From Orychophragmus violaceus (taxonomy: Eukaryota; Streptophyta; Magnoliopsida; Brassicales; Brassicaceae), in contig CM058235.1 in assembly GCA_030180135.1 (NCBI GenBank), forward strand, positions 95,643,506 to 95,707,505: a stretch of DNA of 64,000 nt, in the 5' to 3' direction. The position numbers and the translations under genes are program-made. Every line of letters begins with the position of its first letter. The stretch's first letter is position 1. The notes beneath the pieces are model-generated. The model saw only the letters and a list, made by a program, of their open reading frames with translations, was not told where the DNA came from and did not search any database. Positions 42,295 through 55,000 of this stretch are shown here, one piece after another.

Positions 42295-45200
42295 GTTGGA
42301 AAAAGCAAGTCCAAGAGGACTAAGGATAAGGACAAGGAGACGTCTGCGACCGGCCACGGCCCGAGAGTCCAGACCACTCCTGTCGCACCAGGGGCAACCG
42401 GTCCTGAGGTTGTCCCGACGGCCACTGGGCCCAATGCTACACTGATTCCCGAAGGGACTAGGGTTGAACAACCGCACGTCCAAACCGGGAACGATGAGCA
42501 TATGGGTGAGTCTTCATCTCATGCGGCTCGAGATGAGACCGGCCATGAGATGGATGGCGCCACAGGTGGTGGTGACGGTGAACCTTTGACAGCAGTCCCG
42601 AACGTCGTTCAGATGTGGACTATGTTAAAGGAAGTGATGGGCCAGCTCACGGTACTGAACCAGAGCCTTTCTGGTCAGAAACCGGCTGAGGGTGAGCCAC
42701 GGACCGCGGTTCCTGAAACCGCAAGTCTGAGTGATGATGACTCGGACGTAGTAGTGGTAGAGTCACCGAACCCTAAAAAGGTTCGAAAGGTGGACTACCT
42801 CAACGTTCTAGGTCACATCACCAAGTTGGGCACAAAACACTTCAAGGGAAGTGCTGACCTACTTGAGGCTGATGAATGGAGGTCACGGCTTGTCCGGAAC
42901 TTCCGTTCTACCCGTTGCCCTGAAGATTACCGTAAGGACATAGCGACCCACTTCCTGGAAGGGGACGCTCACAACTGGTGGCTGTCAGTTGACAGGCGCA
43001 CCAAGGGCCTCATCAACTCCTTCGAGGAGTTTGAGGTAGAGTTCAACCGGAAGTACTTCCCGGCAGAGGCCTGGGATCGTATGGAAGGTAGATACTTGGG
43101 CTTGGTCCAGGGCCGCAGGTCGGTCCGTGAGTATGAGGCCGAGTTCGACCGTCTCAGACGTTACGTGGGACTGGATGTTGAGGACGAGCCGGCACAGGTG
43201 CGTCGCTTCCTTCGCGGCCTGCGAGTGGAGTTACGTACCCATTGCTCGGTTTGTACCTACAACAATGTTTCCGAGCTAGTCGAGAGGGCAGCTACGGTGG
43301 AAGCCAATTTGGCTGAGGAGAACCGCGTTGGCTCAAAGGACAAGGTGTCCAGTCAACCCGGGAAGGACCTAAAGAGGAAGAGAGATCAGACGGCTGATGC
43401 TCCCTCCTCTGACCGCGCCAGATGTGCCACATGTGGCAAACGACACTTGGGGAAGTGTTGGAAAGCCGATGTTGCATGCGCGAAGTGTGGCGGCAAGGAC
43501 CACGAGTCACGGAGCTGTCCACAGAACAAGGGGCGTGAAGAGGTGACCGAGAGACCAGTGACATGCTATTTCTGCGGCCAAGCTGGGCACTACATCCGTG
43601 AGTGTCCCAAGCGCCAAGATGGAAAGCAAAGGGCGCCAGAAGTGAACCGGGGTCAGGGAGACCGCGCGGCTACGGCCAAGGGTCAAGCTGTGAAACCTCG
43701 GGTTTACGCACTGGTAAAGGACTCAGAGGAGGCCGGCTCATATGACGCGATTACTGGGACCGTTTTGATAGGCGGTGTAGAAACATTGACCTTGTTTGAT
43801 TCCGGGGCTACACACAGTTTTGTGAGTCCCGGGATGATTGGGAAAGGCTTGTTCCAAAGTGAACAAGTGGCCGGCCAAGGCATTGTGAATGCCGCCGGTG
43901 GGCAAGTAATGCCTATGCTAGGATTAGTCAGAGATGTGCCCGTTTCCATTGGGGGCGTGAGCATGCCGGCTGACCTAGTGGTGGTCCAACTCAACCATCA
44001 CGAAGTGATCTTGGGTATGGACTGGCTCGGTCAAAACCGAGCCACCATTGAATGTCACCGAGGAAGGGTGAAGTTCGAGAAACCTGAGGGTAAGGTTGTG
44101 TTCCAAGGAATACGGCCAACCTCGGGAAGCTTGGTCGTCTCTGCTATCCAAGCAGAGAAGATGTTGGCTAAGGGATGTGAAGCATACTTAGCCACTATCA
44201 CGATCAAGGAAGTATGGCCGGAGGCTAAGGTTGGGGAAATCCCAGTGGTCAAGGACTTTGAGGACGTTTTTAGACCATTAGAAGGCTTACCGCCTGACCG
44301 GTCTGATCCGTTCGTCATTGAACTTGAACCCGGGACGAAACCCTTATCCAAGGCGCCATATAGAATGGCCCCAGCCGAGATGGCCGAGTTGAAGAAGCAG
44401 TTAGAAGAACTGCTAGACAAAGGCTTTATTAGGCCGAGCAGTTCTCCTTGGGGAGCGCCTGTCCTATTCGTCAAGAAGAAGGACGGGAGCCTCCGCTTGT
44501 GCATAGACTACCGAGGCATCAATCGGGTCACTGTCAAGAACAAGTACCCATTGCCTCGGATAGACGAGTTGTTAGACCAACTCAAGGGTTCGACCGTGTT
44601 CTCCAAGATCGACCTCGCTTCGGGATACCATCAAATCCCGATAGCACCAGAGGACGTGAGGAAGACCGCGTTCCGAACTCGGTATGGACACTACGAGTTT
44701 GTAGTCATGCCGTTTGGTCTAACAAATGCACCAGCCGCGTTCATGAAGATGATGAACGGTGTCTTCCGGGAATGGTTAGACAGTTTTGTCATCATATTCA
44801 TTGATGACATACTTGTTTACTCCAAGAACCCTAGAGAACATCGGGAACATCTTAGGATCGTGTTGGAGAAGCTGCGGGAACAGAAGCTCTACGCCAAGCT
44901 AAGTAAATGTAGCTTCTGGCAAGAGCATATTGGCTTCCTAGGACACATAGTGTCGGCGGAAGGAGTGGCAGTTGATCCGGAGAAGATCCGGTCGATTGAG
45001 GATTGGCCAAGACCGAGGAACGCGACTGAGGTCCGAAGCTTTCTAGGTCTGGCCGGCTATTACAGACGTTTTGTCCAAGGGTTTGCAAGTATGGCCAAGG
45101 CCATGACAAAGCTGACCGGGAAAAACGTGAAGTTTGAGTGGACTGATGCCGCGGAGAAGAGTTTTAAGGAACTCAAGGAGATGTTGACTAAGGCACCAGT

Positions 45201-47184
45201 TCTGACTCAACCCCAAGATGATGTGCCTTACGTGGTCTACACGGATGCGTCAATCAATGGGTTGGGATGTGTGTTGATGCAAGAAGGGAAAGTGATTGCA
45301 TATGCTTCAAGGCAATTAAGGAAACATGAAGGGAACTATCCCACTCATGACCTTGAGATGGCCGCTGTAGTCTTTGCACTTAAGATCTGGAGATCTTATC
45401 TCTACGGAGCGAAAGTGCAACTATTTACAGACCATAAGAGCCTGAAGTATGTGTTCACCCAACCTGAGCTCAACCTTCGTCAAAGGAGATGGATGGAACT
45501 AGTGGCCGATTACGATCTGGACATTACTTACCATCCGGGGAAGGCCAACCTCGTGGCCGACGCCTTAAGTAGGAAAAGGACCGAGGTGGCCAGTGAACGG
45601 GATGCGGAGACCTTGGTCGGAATGGTCCGTTCCTTGCGTCTCAATGCATTGACCGTGGGGGAAGAGCCAATTGGCTTAGGGGCAGCGGACCAAGCAGATA
45701 TTCTGACTAAGGTCCGGCTTGCTCAGAAAGATGATGAGGAGTTGGTAAAAGCCGCAGAGAACAACCATACGGAATACCAAATCTCCAACAATGGGACGAT
45801 TGTGGTAAATGGCCGGGTCTGTGTGCCAAACGTGTGGGAACTGAAGGAAGTCATCTTACGAGAGGCTCATCAGTCTAAGTTCTCAATTCATCCTGGCCAA
45901 ACCAAGATGTACCATGACCTCAAACGGTACTATCATTGGGTTGGGATGAAGCGTGATGTAGCTGATTGGGTGGCCAAGTGCCCAACCTGTCAGCTAATCA
46001 AGGCTGAACGCCAAGTCCCGAGTGGTCTACTCCAAAGTCTTCCCATTCCGGAATGGAAATGGGATAACATAGCTATGGACTTTGTGACCGGTTTGCCTAC
46101 GACACGGAACAGGCGAGATGCCATTTGGGTCGTGGTAGATAGGCTCACGAAATCCGCCCACTTCTTGGCCATCAAGAAGACGGACGGAGTGGGGAAGTTG
46201 GCCGAGACATACATTGATGAGATCGTGAGACTTCATGGGATCCCATCAAGTATAGTTTCAGACCGGGACGGCCGGTTTACTTCTTATTTCTGGCAAGCCT
46301 TCCAGAAGGCCCTGGGAACGAGAGTGAACATGAGTACGGCTTACCATCCCCAGACGGACGGTCAATCCGAAAGGACCATACAAACCCTAGAAGACATGCT
46401 AAGGGCGTGTGTTCTTGAATGGGGCGACTCATGGGAGAAGTTTCTACCCTTGACCGAGTTTGCGTATAACAACAGTTATCACACAAGCATCGGAATGTCG
46501 CCTTATGAGGCTTTGTATGGGCGGCCTTGTCGAACTCCTCTATGCTGGACCGAAGTTGGAGAGTCAAGCATAGTTGGACCAGACATAATAGAGGAAACTA
46601 CGGAACGAATCCGATTCCTCAAGGCCAAGATGAAAGAGGCTCAAGACCGTCGAAAGAGCTATGCAGACAAGAGAAGAAAGGACCTTGAATTTGAAGTAGG
46701 CGACCAAGTCTACTTGAAGATGATCACTTTCAAGGGTCGGGCCAGGGTTTCCAAGCGTGGTAAGCTTGATCCCAGATATTTGGGACCGTTCCGGATCATT
46801 GAACGGGTTGGAGCGGTCGCCTATAAGTTAGACTTGCCAAGTGAGATGGATGCATTTCACAATGTATTCCATGTCTCACAATTGCGCAAATGTCTAGGGG
46901 ATCAAGACAAGGTTGAACCTGAGATTCCAAGGGAACTTAGGCCAAACTTGACCATCGAAATCCGACCACTCCGAATCCTAGATAGGATGGAAAAAGCAAC
47001 CCGAAAGAAAGTGGTACAGATGGTCAAAGTGGAATGGATCCATAATGGGATCAAGGAGATTACTTGGGAAACCGAGAATCGAATGAAGGCTGACTATCCA
47101 GAGTGGTACAAAAACCTTGACGCGGATTCGGGGACGAATCCATTTCAAGGGGGGGAGACTTGTAGTATCCCCCGACCAGCCTAA
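42295..47184 (+). CDS. Gypsy B Gag-Pol polyprotein (frame open from 42256; about 1630 aa from the acceptor)
   Basis: One frame encodes the full set, numbered here from 42256. Retrotrans_gag core is about 200-305. Three zinc knuckles lie at about 390-401, 408-421 and 437-450. The aspartic protease DSGATHSF has D515. RT includes FSKIDLASGYHQI and FIDDILVYS (D850, D851). RNase H has TDASINGLG from about 996. The integrase HHCC ends at CPTCQ and the integrase triad is D1275, D1336 and E1372. A C-terminal chromodomain-like tail with ITWETENRMKADYPEWYK follows. Order RT-RH-IN marks Ty3/Gypsy; the three knuckles and tail suggest a Tekay/Del-type chromovirus. The last eight codons lie in the 3' LTR. 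No frameshift or stop is present. The first in-frame ATG is codon 83 (42502), so either that, a non-ATG start, or the spliced LTR exon is used. The 102-bp intron of Gypsy A is absent at 43750/43751. Confidence 0.95.
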   Translation, partial: VGKSKSKRTKDKDKETSATGHGPRVQTTPVAPGATGPEVVPTATGPNATLIPEGTRVEQPHVQTGNDEHMGESSSHAARDETGHEMDGATGGGDGEPLTAVPNVVQMWTMLKEVMGQLTVLNQSLSGQKPAEGEPRTAVPETASLSDDDSDVVVVESPNPKKVRKVDYLNVLGHITKLGTKHFKGSADLLEADEWRSRLVRNFRSTRCPEDYRKDIATHFLEGDAHNWWLSVDRRTKGLINSFEEFEVEFNRKYFPAEAWDRMEGRYLGLVQGRRSVREYEAEFDRLRRYVGLDVEDEPAQVRRFLRGLRVELRTHCSVCTYNNVSELVERAATVEANLAEENRVGSKDKVSSQPGKDLKRKRDQTADAPSSDRARCATCGKRHLGKCWKADVACAKCGGKDHESRSCPQNKGREEVTERPVTCYFCGQAGHYIRECPKRQDGKQRAPEVNRGQGDRAATAKGQAVKPRVYALVKDSEEAGSYDAITGTVLIGGVETLTLFDSGATHSFVSPGMIGKGLFQSEQVAGQGIVNAAGGQVMPMLGLVRDVPVSIGGVSMPADLVVVQLNHHEVILGMDWLGQNRATIECHRGRVKFEKPEGKVVFQGIRPTSGSLVVSAIQAEKMLAKGCEAYLATITIKEVWPEAKVGEIPVVKDFEDVFRPLEGLPPDRSDPFVIELEPGTKPLSKAPYRMAPAEMAELKKQLEELLDKGFIRPSSSPWGAPVLFVKKKDGSLRLCIDYRGINRVTVKNKYPLPRIDELLDQLKGSTVFSKIDLASGYHQIPIAPEDVRKTAFRTRYGHYEFVVMPFGLTNAPAAFMKMMNGVFREWLDSFVIIFIDDILVYSKNPREHREHLRIVLEKLREQKLYAKLSKCSFWQEHIGFLGHIVSAEGVAVDPEKIRSIEDWPRPRNATEVRSFLGLAGYYRRFVQGFASMAKAMTKLTGKNVKFEWTDAAEKSFKELKEMLTKAPVLTQPQDDVPYVVYTDASINGLGCVLMQEGKVIAYASRQLRKHEGNYPTHDLEMAAVVFALKIWRSYLYGAKVQLFTDHKSLKYVFTQPELNLRQRRWMELVADYDLDITYHPGKANLVADALSRKRTEVASERDAETLVGMVRSLRLNALTVGEEPIGLGAADQADILTKVRLAQKDDEELVKAAENNHTEYQISNNGTIVVNGRVCVPNVWELKEVILREAHQSKFSIHPGQTKMYHDLKRYYHWVGMKRDVADWVAKCPTCQLIKAERQVPSGLLQSLPIPEWKWDNIAMDFVTGLPTTRNRRDAIWVVVDRLTKSAHFLAIKKTDGVGKLAETYIDEIVRLHGIPSSIVSDRDGRFTSYFWQAFQKALGTRVNMSTAYHPQTDGQSERTIQTLEDMLRACVLEWGDSWEKFLPLTEFAYNNSYHTSIGMSPYEALYGRPCRTPLCWTEVGESSIVGPDIIEETTERIRFLKAKMKEAQDRRKSYADKRRKDLEFEVGDQVYLKMITFKGRARVSKRGKLDPRYLGPFRIIERVGAVAYKLDLPSEMDAFHNVFHVSQLRKCLGDQDKVEPEIPRELRPNLTIEIRPLRILDRMEKATRKKVVQMVKVEWIHNGIKEITWETENRMKADYPEWYKNLDADSGTNPFQGGETCSIPRPA
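47146..47160 (+). other. Gypsy B polypurine tract
   Basis: CAAGGGGGGGAGACT lies directly before the 3' LTR, inside the pol frame. The Gypsy A complement is at 17429-17443. Confidence 0.85.
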
Positions 47185-49069
47185 GGACGTCGGGACGCCC
47201 CATGGAACCAGAATCATTGAACGGGAAGTCCGGAGAGACTAATCCGAGTGTTCCATGGGCGATTTGAAGCCAAAGCTCAGCTGGAAGGAGCTTGGCTAAG
47301 TGTGGAAGTGAAGGAGTCAGCTCAGCTGAGCTGAACAGTCCAGCTGGTCAGCTAGGTCAGCTGGCAACCAGCTCAACTCAGCTGGCGGGAGTGTTAAGCT
47401 CTTGGGCCAGCTGGTCAGCTAGTGACACTAGCTGGCCAAGCGGTTACCAAGCGAATGGGTACAAGGAAGGGATGCACCCATTCGGCCAACAACTCCCACC
47501 CTTTCTCCCAAGGGGAGTTGGCGCCAACAAAAGCCTATAAATAGGCCATGCCTAGGCCATTTTTGCGCACGCCCACAAGGCACAAAACACATAAGAATTC
47601 TCCCAAAGGCACAAGGCCAAAAGCGTGAGAGTTTAGAGAGAGAGAGAGGCCGGAATCTCCAAGAGAAGGCCGGCGGTTTAAGGAGTTGTGGTGGTGGTTA
47701 AGGCGCAAGAAGAGGAGCAAGATGGCTGGAGAGGCATCGGCTACTCATGGCAAAACCGCAACCGTATCTAAGGTTAGAGTCCGGACCATCTCTTCTCGGC
47801 CTTGGCCCAAACCCTAGCGGTCACGGCCGGTTGTTTCATGGCCGGAAAACTCTTCTTTCCTTCTTATTCAAAACGCGCCATTATACTCGTTACACGACCG
47901 GCCATAAGGCCTTGGTCGTGACGGTTTGGCTAAGCGGTTGGTCGCGATTCCAAGCGTGGACGGCCCAAGGGTCAATACTGCTTCGAACGGTTTAACGGCA
48001 CGTCAAGGAGACGGGTAGTCGAGAACCGAGAAGCCAAAGTATGATCGGTCTAAGCGTGAGAAACGGATCAAGGAAATTGGCCGTGGAACGCAAGACATAA
48101 CCGCTCGTCAAACTCGTCGGTACACGATGTGCCCGATCGCGGATGGTCCATCGGATTGTCGCGAGCGATCGTTGGCCGCGGTAAACCGTGCGGACCGAAG
48201 GAACGGTTGTATCCATCCATGGGTATAATCGCGTCCGTTCGCACGACGGGTCGCAACCGTTCGCGGTATGCGCCTGTACCGCAAGACCAATCGCGCAGAA
48301 GTACCGCGGTATTGTCCCATGCCGACGACACGCATAGTCGCACGGTTGTACGTCAAGCCGGATAGAACGCATGCGCTGAACAGTCCGTGCGACCGTAAGG
48401 TCTAGCGCGCGATTGATCGGCATGTCTGTCCCGTTACGCGTATGACCGTGAGACCGTCCGTGCGCGCATGTTTGGACGACCGTGGACAATGCGCTATCGG
48501 CCGTAAGCCCACGCATCCGACCATGACCGTACGCCGAGAATGCGCCGGTGCATACGCTCGCCATTATGAGCCGAGTATGCATGCGGTTCACGATTGACGT
48601 AACGAGAATTGAAAACGGCTTATGTTTAAGACTTAGGAATTATATGAAATTGCGTGTATAATATATAGTTCATGGGATCATATAGTATTGCTAGGATGCA
48701 TGAAATGAATATAAAACTGTTATGGAAATCTCATGAACTTGTTTGATTTTCAGGTGATCATGATAATGATCGGACCTAGGCGCGGACAAGACTTGGGGAC
48801 GAGTGGTGTTGTTTTTGGGTAGACATTGTTTAGGACCAAGTACTCTAGCATAATGCAAACTGAACTACATGTATTTGGTACCTTTTGATTATTAATAAAA
48901 TGTCTATTTTGCCTTAGTCTTTATATGAATCGAATCTTGTTGAATGAATGTATTGGAAATCGTTGTAAGTATGAATAAAATGAACTTGAGGTTCTTATGA
49001 AACCTCAAAGTGAATATGGTTAAGTAGTGGCAATCCGTTCCGGCCCTATGGCCGGGATAGGCCTTGTCA
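47161..49069 (+). repeat. Gypsy B 3' LTR (1909 bp)
   Basis: Nearly identical to 40241-42147. It begins within the last codons of pol and is followed by GATTC, the second copy of the target duplication, and then by array sequence. Confidence 0.95.
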
Positions 49070-52000
49070 GATTCCACACCTTACGTCATTAGGGTGGTTT
49101 TTGGTCTTCGGATCCTTCCCGTCGGTTCATCCGGCCAGGATTATCAATCCCGTCAGTCAGTATGGCCGAGATAGTCCTTCCCGTCAGTTCGTTTCCATCC
49201 CGTTAGTCAGTATGGCCGAGATAGTCCTTCCCGTCGTTTCGTGTCCATCCCGTCAGTCATTCTGTCCGCGAGAATGCTAGTCTTTTTTTATTTTGGCCGA
49301 GGGATTCCACACCTTACGTCATTAGGGTGGTTTTGGCCTTAGGATCCTTCCCGGCGGTTCATCCGGTCATGATAATCCAGCCCGTCAGTCAGTATGGCCG
49401 AGATAGTCCTTCACGTTAGTTCGTTTCCATCCCGTCAATCATTCTGTCCGCGAGAATGCTAGTCCTTTGTTCTTTTTAGCGGAGGGATTCCACACCTTAC
49501 GTCATTTAGGGTGGTTTTTGGCCTTAGGATCCTTCCCGGCGGTTCATCCGGTCATGATAATCCATCCCGTCAATCAGTATGGCCGAGATATTCCTTCCCG
49601 TCAGTCCATTAGGAGGTTTTGGCGTTATGATCCTTCCCCCGGTGGATAGAATCAGTTTATCCTATCCCGTCATTTTTTTTTCCACCAATTTCTTCACCAG
49701 ACCTCTTTGTTATCCATTTGAGAGGTTTGGGTCTTGATAGTTTCAAAAAAACTCGAGTCAATTTTTTTGGGTCATGGAACCTTGGTTCTCGGTAGGCTAT
49801 AACCTTCCCACGGTGTATAGACGGGTTTTTCGGGTCATTTGTTTTCCACCAATTTCTTCACCAAACCTCTTTTATATCCCATTTTAAGGGTTTTGGTCAT
49901 GATAGTTTCAAAAAAACTCGATCCAATTCTTCCTGGGTCATGGAAACTTGCATTTTGGCCTTAGAATCCTTCTCGGCGGTGCAACTGGTCAGGATAATCC
50001 ATCACGTCAGTCAGTATGTCCGAGATAGTTCTTCCCGTCAGTTCGTTTCCACTTGGTTAGTCAGTATGGCCGAGATAGTCCTTCACGTCAGTTCGTTTCC
50101 ATCCCATCAGTCATTCTGGCCGCGAGAATGCTAGTCCTTTGTTGTTTTGGCCGAGGGATTCCACACCTTACGTCATTTAGGGTGGTTTTTGGCCTTAGGA
50201 TCCTTCCCGGCGGTTCATCCGGTCATGATAATCCAGCCCGTCAGTCAGTATGGCCGAGATATTCCTTCCCGTCAGTCCATTAGGGGTTTTTGGCCTTAGG
50301 ATCCTTCTCCCGGTGGATAGGATCAGTTTATCCTATCCCGTCATTGTTTTTTCCACCAATTTCTTCACCAGACCTCTTTGTTATCCATTTGAGAGGTTTG
50401 GGTCTTGATAGTTTCAAAAAAACTCGAGTCAATTTTTTCGGGTCATGGAACCTTGGTTCTCGGTAGGCTATAACCTTCCCACGGTGTATAGACGGGTTTT
50501 TCGGGTCATTTGTTTTCCACCAATTTCTTCACCAGACCTCTTTTATATCCCATTTTAAGGGTTTTGGTCATGATAGTTTCAAAAAAACTCGATCCAATTC
50601 TTCCCGGGTCATGGAAACTTGCATTTTGGCCTTAGAAGCCTTCCCGGCGGTGCATCTGGTCAGGATAGTCCATCACGTCAGTCAGTATGGCCGAGATAGT
50701 CCTTCCCGTCATTTCATTTCCATCCCGTCAGTATCCTATCCCGTCATTGTTTTTTCCACCAATTTCTTCACCAGACCTCTTTGTTATCCATTTGAGAGGT
50801 TTGGGTCTTGATAGTTTCAAAAAAACTCGAGTCAATTTTTTCGGGTCATGGAACCTTGGTTCTCGATAGGCTATAACCTTCCCACGGTGTATAGACGGGT
50901 TTTTCGGGTCATTTGTTTTCCACCAATTTCTTCACCAGACCTCTTTTATATCCCATTTTAAGGGTTTTGGTCATGATAGTTTCAAAAAAACTCGATCCAA
51001 TTCTTCCTGGGTCATGGAAACTTGCATTTTGGCCTTAGAATCCTTCTCGGCGGTGCAACTGGTCAGGATAATCCATCACGTCAGTCAGTATGGCCGAGAT
51101 AGTCCTTCCCGTCACTTTGTTTCCATCCCATCAGTCATTCTGTCTGCGAGAATGCTAGTCTTTTTTTATTTTGGCCGAGGGATTCCACACCTTACGTCAT
51201 TAGGGTGGTTTTATTGTGTCATGGAAACTTGCATTTTTGCCTTAGAATCCTTCCCGGTGGTGCATCTGGTCAGGATAATCCATCCCGTCAGACATTATGG
51301 CCGAGACAGTTTTTCCCATCAGTTCGTTTCCATCCAGTCAGTGGTTCTGGCTGCGAGAACGCTAGTCCTTGGTAGTTTTGCCCCAGGGATTCCACACCTT
51401 ACGTCCATTTGGGTGTTTTTTGGTCTTAGGATCCTTCCCGTCGGTGCATCCGGTCAGGATAATCCATCCCGTCAGTCAGTATGGCCGAGATAGTCCTTCC
51501 CTTCATTTTGTTTCCATCCCGTCAGTCAGTATGGCCGAGATAGTCCTTCCCGTCAGTTCGTTTCCATCCTGTCAGTCATTCTGGCCGCGAGAATGCTAGT
51601 CCTTTGTTGTTTTGGCCGAGGGATTCCACACCTTAAGTCATTTAGGGTGGTTTTTGGCCTTAGGATCCTTCCCGGCGGTTCATCCTTTCATGATAATCCA
51701 TCCCGTCAGTCATTATGGCCGAGACAGTTTTTCCCGTCAGTTCGTTTCCATCCAGTCAGTGGTTCTGGCTGCGAGAACGCTAGTCCTTGGTAGTTTTACC
51801 CCAGGGATTCCACACCTTACGTCCATTTGGGTGATTTTTGGCCTTAGGATCCTTCCCGGCGGTTCATCCGGTCATGATAATCCAACCCGTCAGTCAGTAT
51901 GGCCGAGATATTGCTTCCCGTCAGTCCATTAGGGGTTTTTGGCCTTAGGATCCTTCTCCCGGTGGATAGGATCAGTTTATCCTATCCCGTCATTGTTTTT

Positions 52001-55000
52001 TCCACCAATTTCTTCACCAGACCTCTTTGTTATCCATTTGAGAGGTTTGGGTCTTGATAGTTTCAAAAAAACTCGAGTCAATTTTTTCGCGTCATGGAAC
52101 CTTGGTTCTCGATAGGCTATAACCTTCCCACGGTGTATAGACGGGTTTTTCGGGTCATTTGTTTTCCACCAATTTCTTCACCAGACCTCTTTTATATCCT
52201 ATTTTAAGGGTTTTGGTCGTGATAATTTCAAAAAAACTCGATCCAATTCTTCCCAGGTCATGGAAACTTGCATTTTGGCCTTAGAAGCCTTCCCGGCGGT
52301 GCATCTGGTCAGGATAGTCCATCACGTCAGTCAGTATGGCCGAGATAGTCCTTCCCGTCATTTCGTTTCCATCCCGTCAGTATCCTATCCCGTCATTGTT
52401 TTTTCCACCAATTTCTTCACCAGACCTCTTTGTTATCCATTTGAGAGGTTTGGGTCTTGATAGTTTCAAAAAAACTCGAGTCAATTTTTTCGGGTCATGG
52501 AACCTTGGTTCTCGATAGGCTATAACCTTCCCACGGTGTATAGACGGGTTTTTCGGGTCATTTGTTTTCCACCAATTTCTTCACCAGACCTCTTTTATAT
52601 CCCATTTTAAGGGTTTTGGTCATGATAGTTTCAAAAAAACTCGATCCAATTCTTCCCGGGTCATGGAAACTTGCATTTTGGCCTTAGAAGCCTTCCCGGC
52701 GGTGCATCTGGTCAGGATAGTCCATCACGTCAGTCAGTATGGCCGAGATAGTCCTTCCCGTCATTTCATTTCCATCCCGTCAGTATCCTATCCCGTCATT
52801 GTTTTTTCCACCAATTTCTTCACCAGACCTCTTTGTTATCCATTTGAGAGGTTTGGGTCTTGATAGTTTCTAAAAAACTCGTGTCAATTTTTTCGGGTCA
52901 TGGAACCTTGGTTCTCGATAGGCTATAACCTTCCCACGGTGTATAGACGGGTTTTTTGGGTCATTTGTTTTCCACCAATTTCTTCACCAGACCTCTTTTA
53001 TATCCCATTTTAATGGTTTTGGTCATGATAGTTTCAAAAAAACTCGATCCAATTCTTCCTGGGTCATGGAAACTTGCATTTTGGCCTTAGAATCCTTCTC
53101 GGCGGTGCAACTGGTCAGGATAATCCATCACGTCAGTCAGTATGGCCGAGATAGTCCTTCCCGTCATTTTGTTTCCATCCCATCAGTCATTCTGTATGCG
53201 AGAATGCTAGTCTTTTTTTATTTTGGCCGAGGGATTCCACACCTTACGTCATTAGGGTGGGTTTCCTGTGTCATGGAAACTTGCATTTTTGCCTTAGAAT
53301 CCTTCCCGGTGGTGCATCTGGTCAGGATAATCCATCCCGTCAGTCATTATGGCCGAGACAGTTTTTCCCGTCAGTTCGTTTCCATCCAGTCAGTGGTTCT
53401 GGCTGCGAGAACGCTAGTCCTTGGTAGTTTTGCCCCAGGGATTCCACACCTTACGTCCATTTGGGTGGTTTTTGGTCTTAGGATCCTTCCCGTCGGTGCA
53501 TCCGGTCAGGATAATCCATCCGTCAGTCAGTATGGCCGAGATAGTCCTTCCCGTCATTTTGTTTCCATCCCGTCAGTCAGTATGGCCGAGATAGTCCTTC
53601 CCGTCAGTTCGTTTCCATCCCGTCAGTCATTCTGGCCGCGAGAATGCTAGTCCTTTGTTGTTTTGGCCGAGGGATTCCACACCTTAAGTCATTTAGGGTG
53701 GTTTTTGGCCTTAGGATCCTTCCCGGCGGTTCATCCGGTCATGATAATCCATCCCGTCAGTCATTATGGCCGAGACAGTTTTTCCCGTCAGTTCGTTTCC
53801 ATCCAGTCAGTGGTTCTGGCTGCGAGAACGCTAGTCCTTGGTAGTTTTGCCCCAGGGATTCCACACCTTACGTCCATTTGGGTGATTTTTGGCCTTAGGA
53901 TCCTTCCCGGCGGTTCATCCGGTCATGATAATCCAGCCCGTCAGTCAGTATGGCCGAGATATTCCTTCCCATCAGTCCATTAGGGGTTTTTGGCCTTAGG
54001 ATCCTTCTCCCGGTGGATATGATCAGTTTATCCTATCCCGTCATGGTTTTTTCCACCAATTTCTTCACCAGACCTCTTTGTTATCCATTTGAGAGGTTTG
54101 GGTCTTGATAGTTTCAAAAAAACTCGAGTCAATTTTTTCGGGTCATGGAACCTTGGTTCTCGATAGGCTATAACCTTCCCACGGTGTATAGACGGGTTTT
54201 TCGGGTCATTTGTTTTCCACCAATTTCTTCACCAGACCTCTTTTATATCCCATTTTAAGGGTTTTGGTCGTGATAATTTCAAAAAAACTCGATCCAATTC
54301 TTCCCGGGTCATGGAAACTTGCATTTTGGCCTTAGAAGCCTTCCCGGCGGTGCATCTGGTCAGGATAGTCCATCACGTCAGTCAGTATGGCCGAGATAGT
54401 CCTTCCCATCATTTCGTTTCCATCCCGTCAGTATCCTATCCCGTCATTGTTTTTTCCACCAATTTCTTCACCAGACCTCTTTGTTATCCATTTGAGAGGT
54501 TTGGGTCTTGATAGTTTCAAAAAAACTCGAGTCAATTTTTTCGGGTCATGGAACCTTGGTTCTCGATAGGCTATAACCTTCCCACGGTGTATAGACGGGT
54601 TTTTCGGGTCATTTGTTTTCCACCAATTTCTTCACCAGACCTCTTTTATATCCTATTTTAAGGGTTTTGGTCATGATAGTTTCAAAAAAACTCGATCCAA
54701 TTCTTCCTGGGTCATGGAAACTTGCATTTTGGCCTTAGAATCCTTCTCGGCGGTGCAACTGGTCAGGATAATCCATCACGTCAGTCAGTATGGCCGAGAT
54801 AGTCCTTCCCGTCATTTTGTTTCCATCCCATCAGTCATTCTGTCTGCGAGAATGCTAGTCTTTTTTTATTTTGGCCGAGGGATTCCACACCTTACGTCAT
54901 TAGGGTGGGTTTCCTGTGTCATGGAAACTTGCATTTTTGCCTTAGAATCCTTCCCGGTGGTGCATCTGGTCAGGATAATCCATCCCGTCAGTCATTATGG

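Larger units (their letters stand above)
40241..49069 (+). mobile_element. Gypsy B: complete Ty3/Gypsy chromovirus-like element, likely very young
   Basis: LTRs are 40241-42147 (1907 bp) and 47161-49069 (1909 bp). The only differences I saw are a GA dinucleotide in a GAGAGA run and about one substitution (near 41297 versus 48217). The target duplication is GATTC (40236-40240 and 49070-49074). Primer site, full gag-pol frame and polypurine tract are all present. It shares over 95% of its protein with Gypsy A but its LTRs are much more different from those of A. Confidence 0.97.

Noticed and set aside
42260..42445. Alternative 61-codon frame at the start of Gypsy B gag
   Set aside because: It is out of frame with the long gag-pol frame, starts at TTG, and lies across the proposed splice acceptor.
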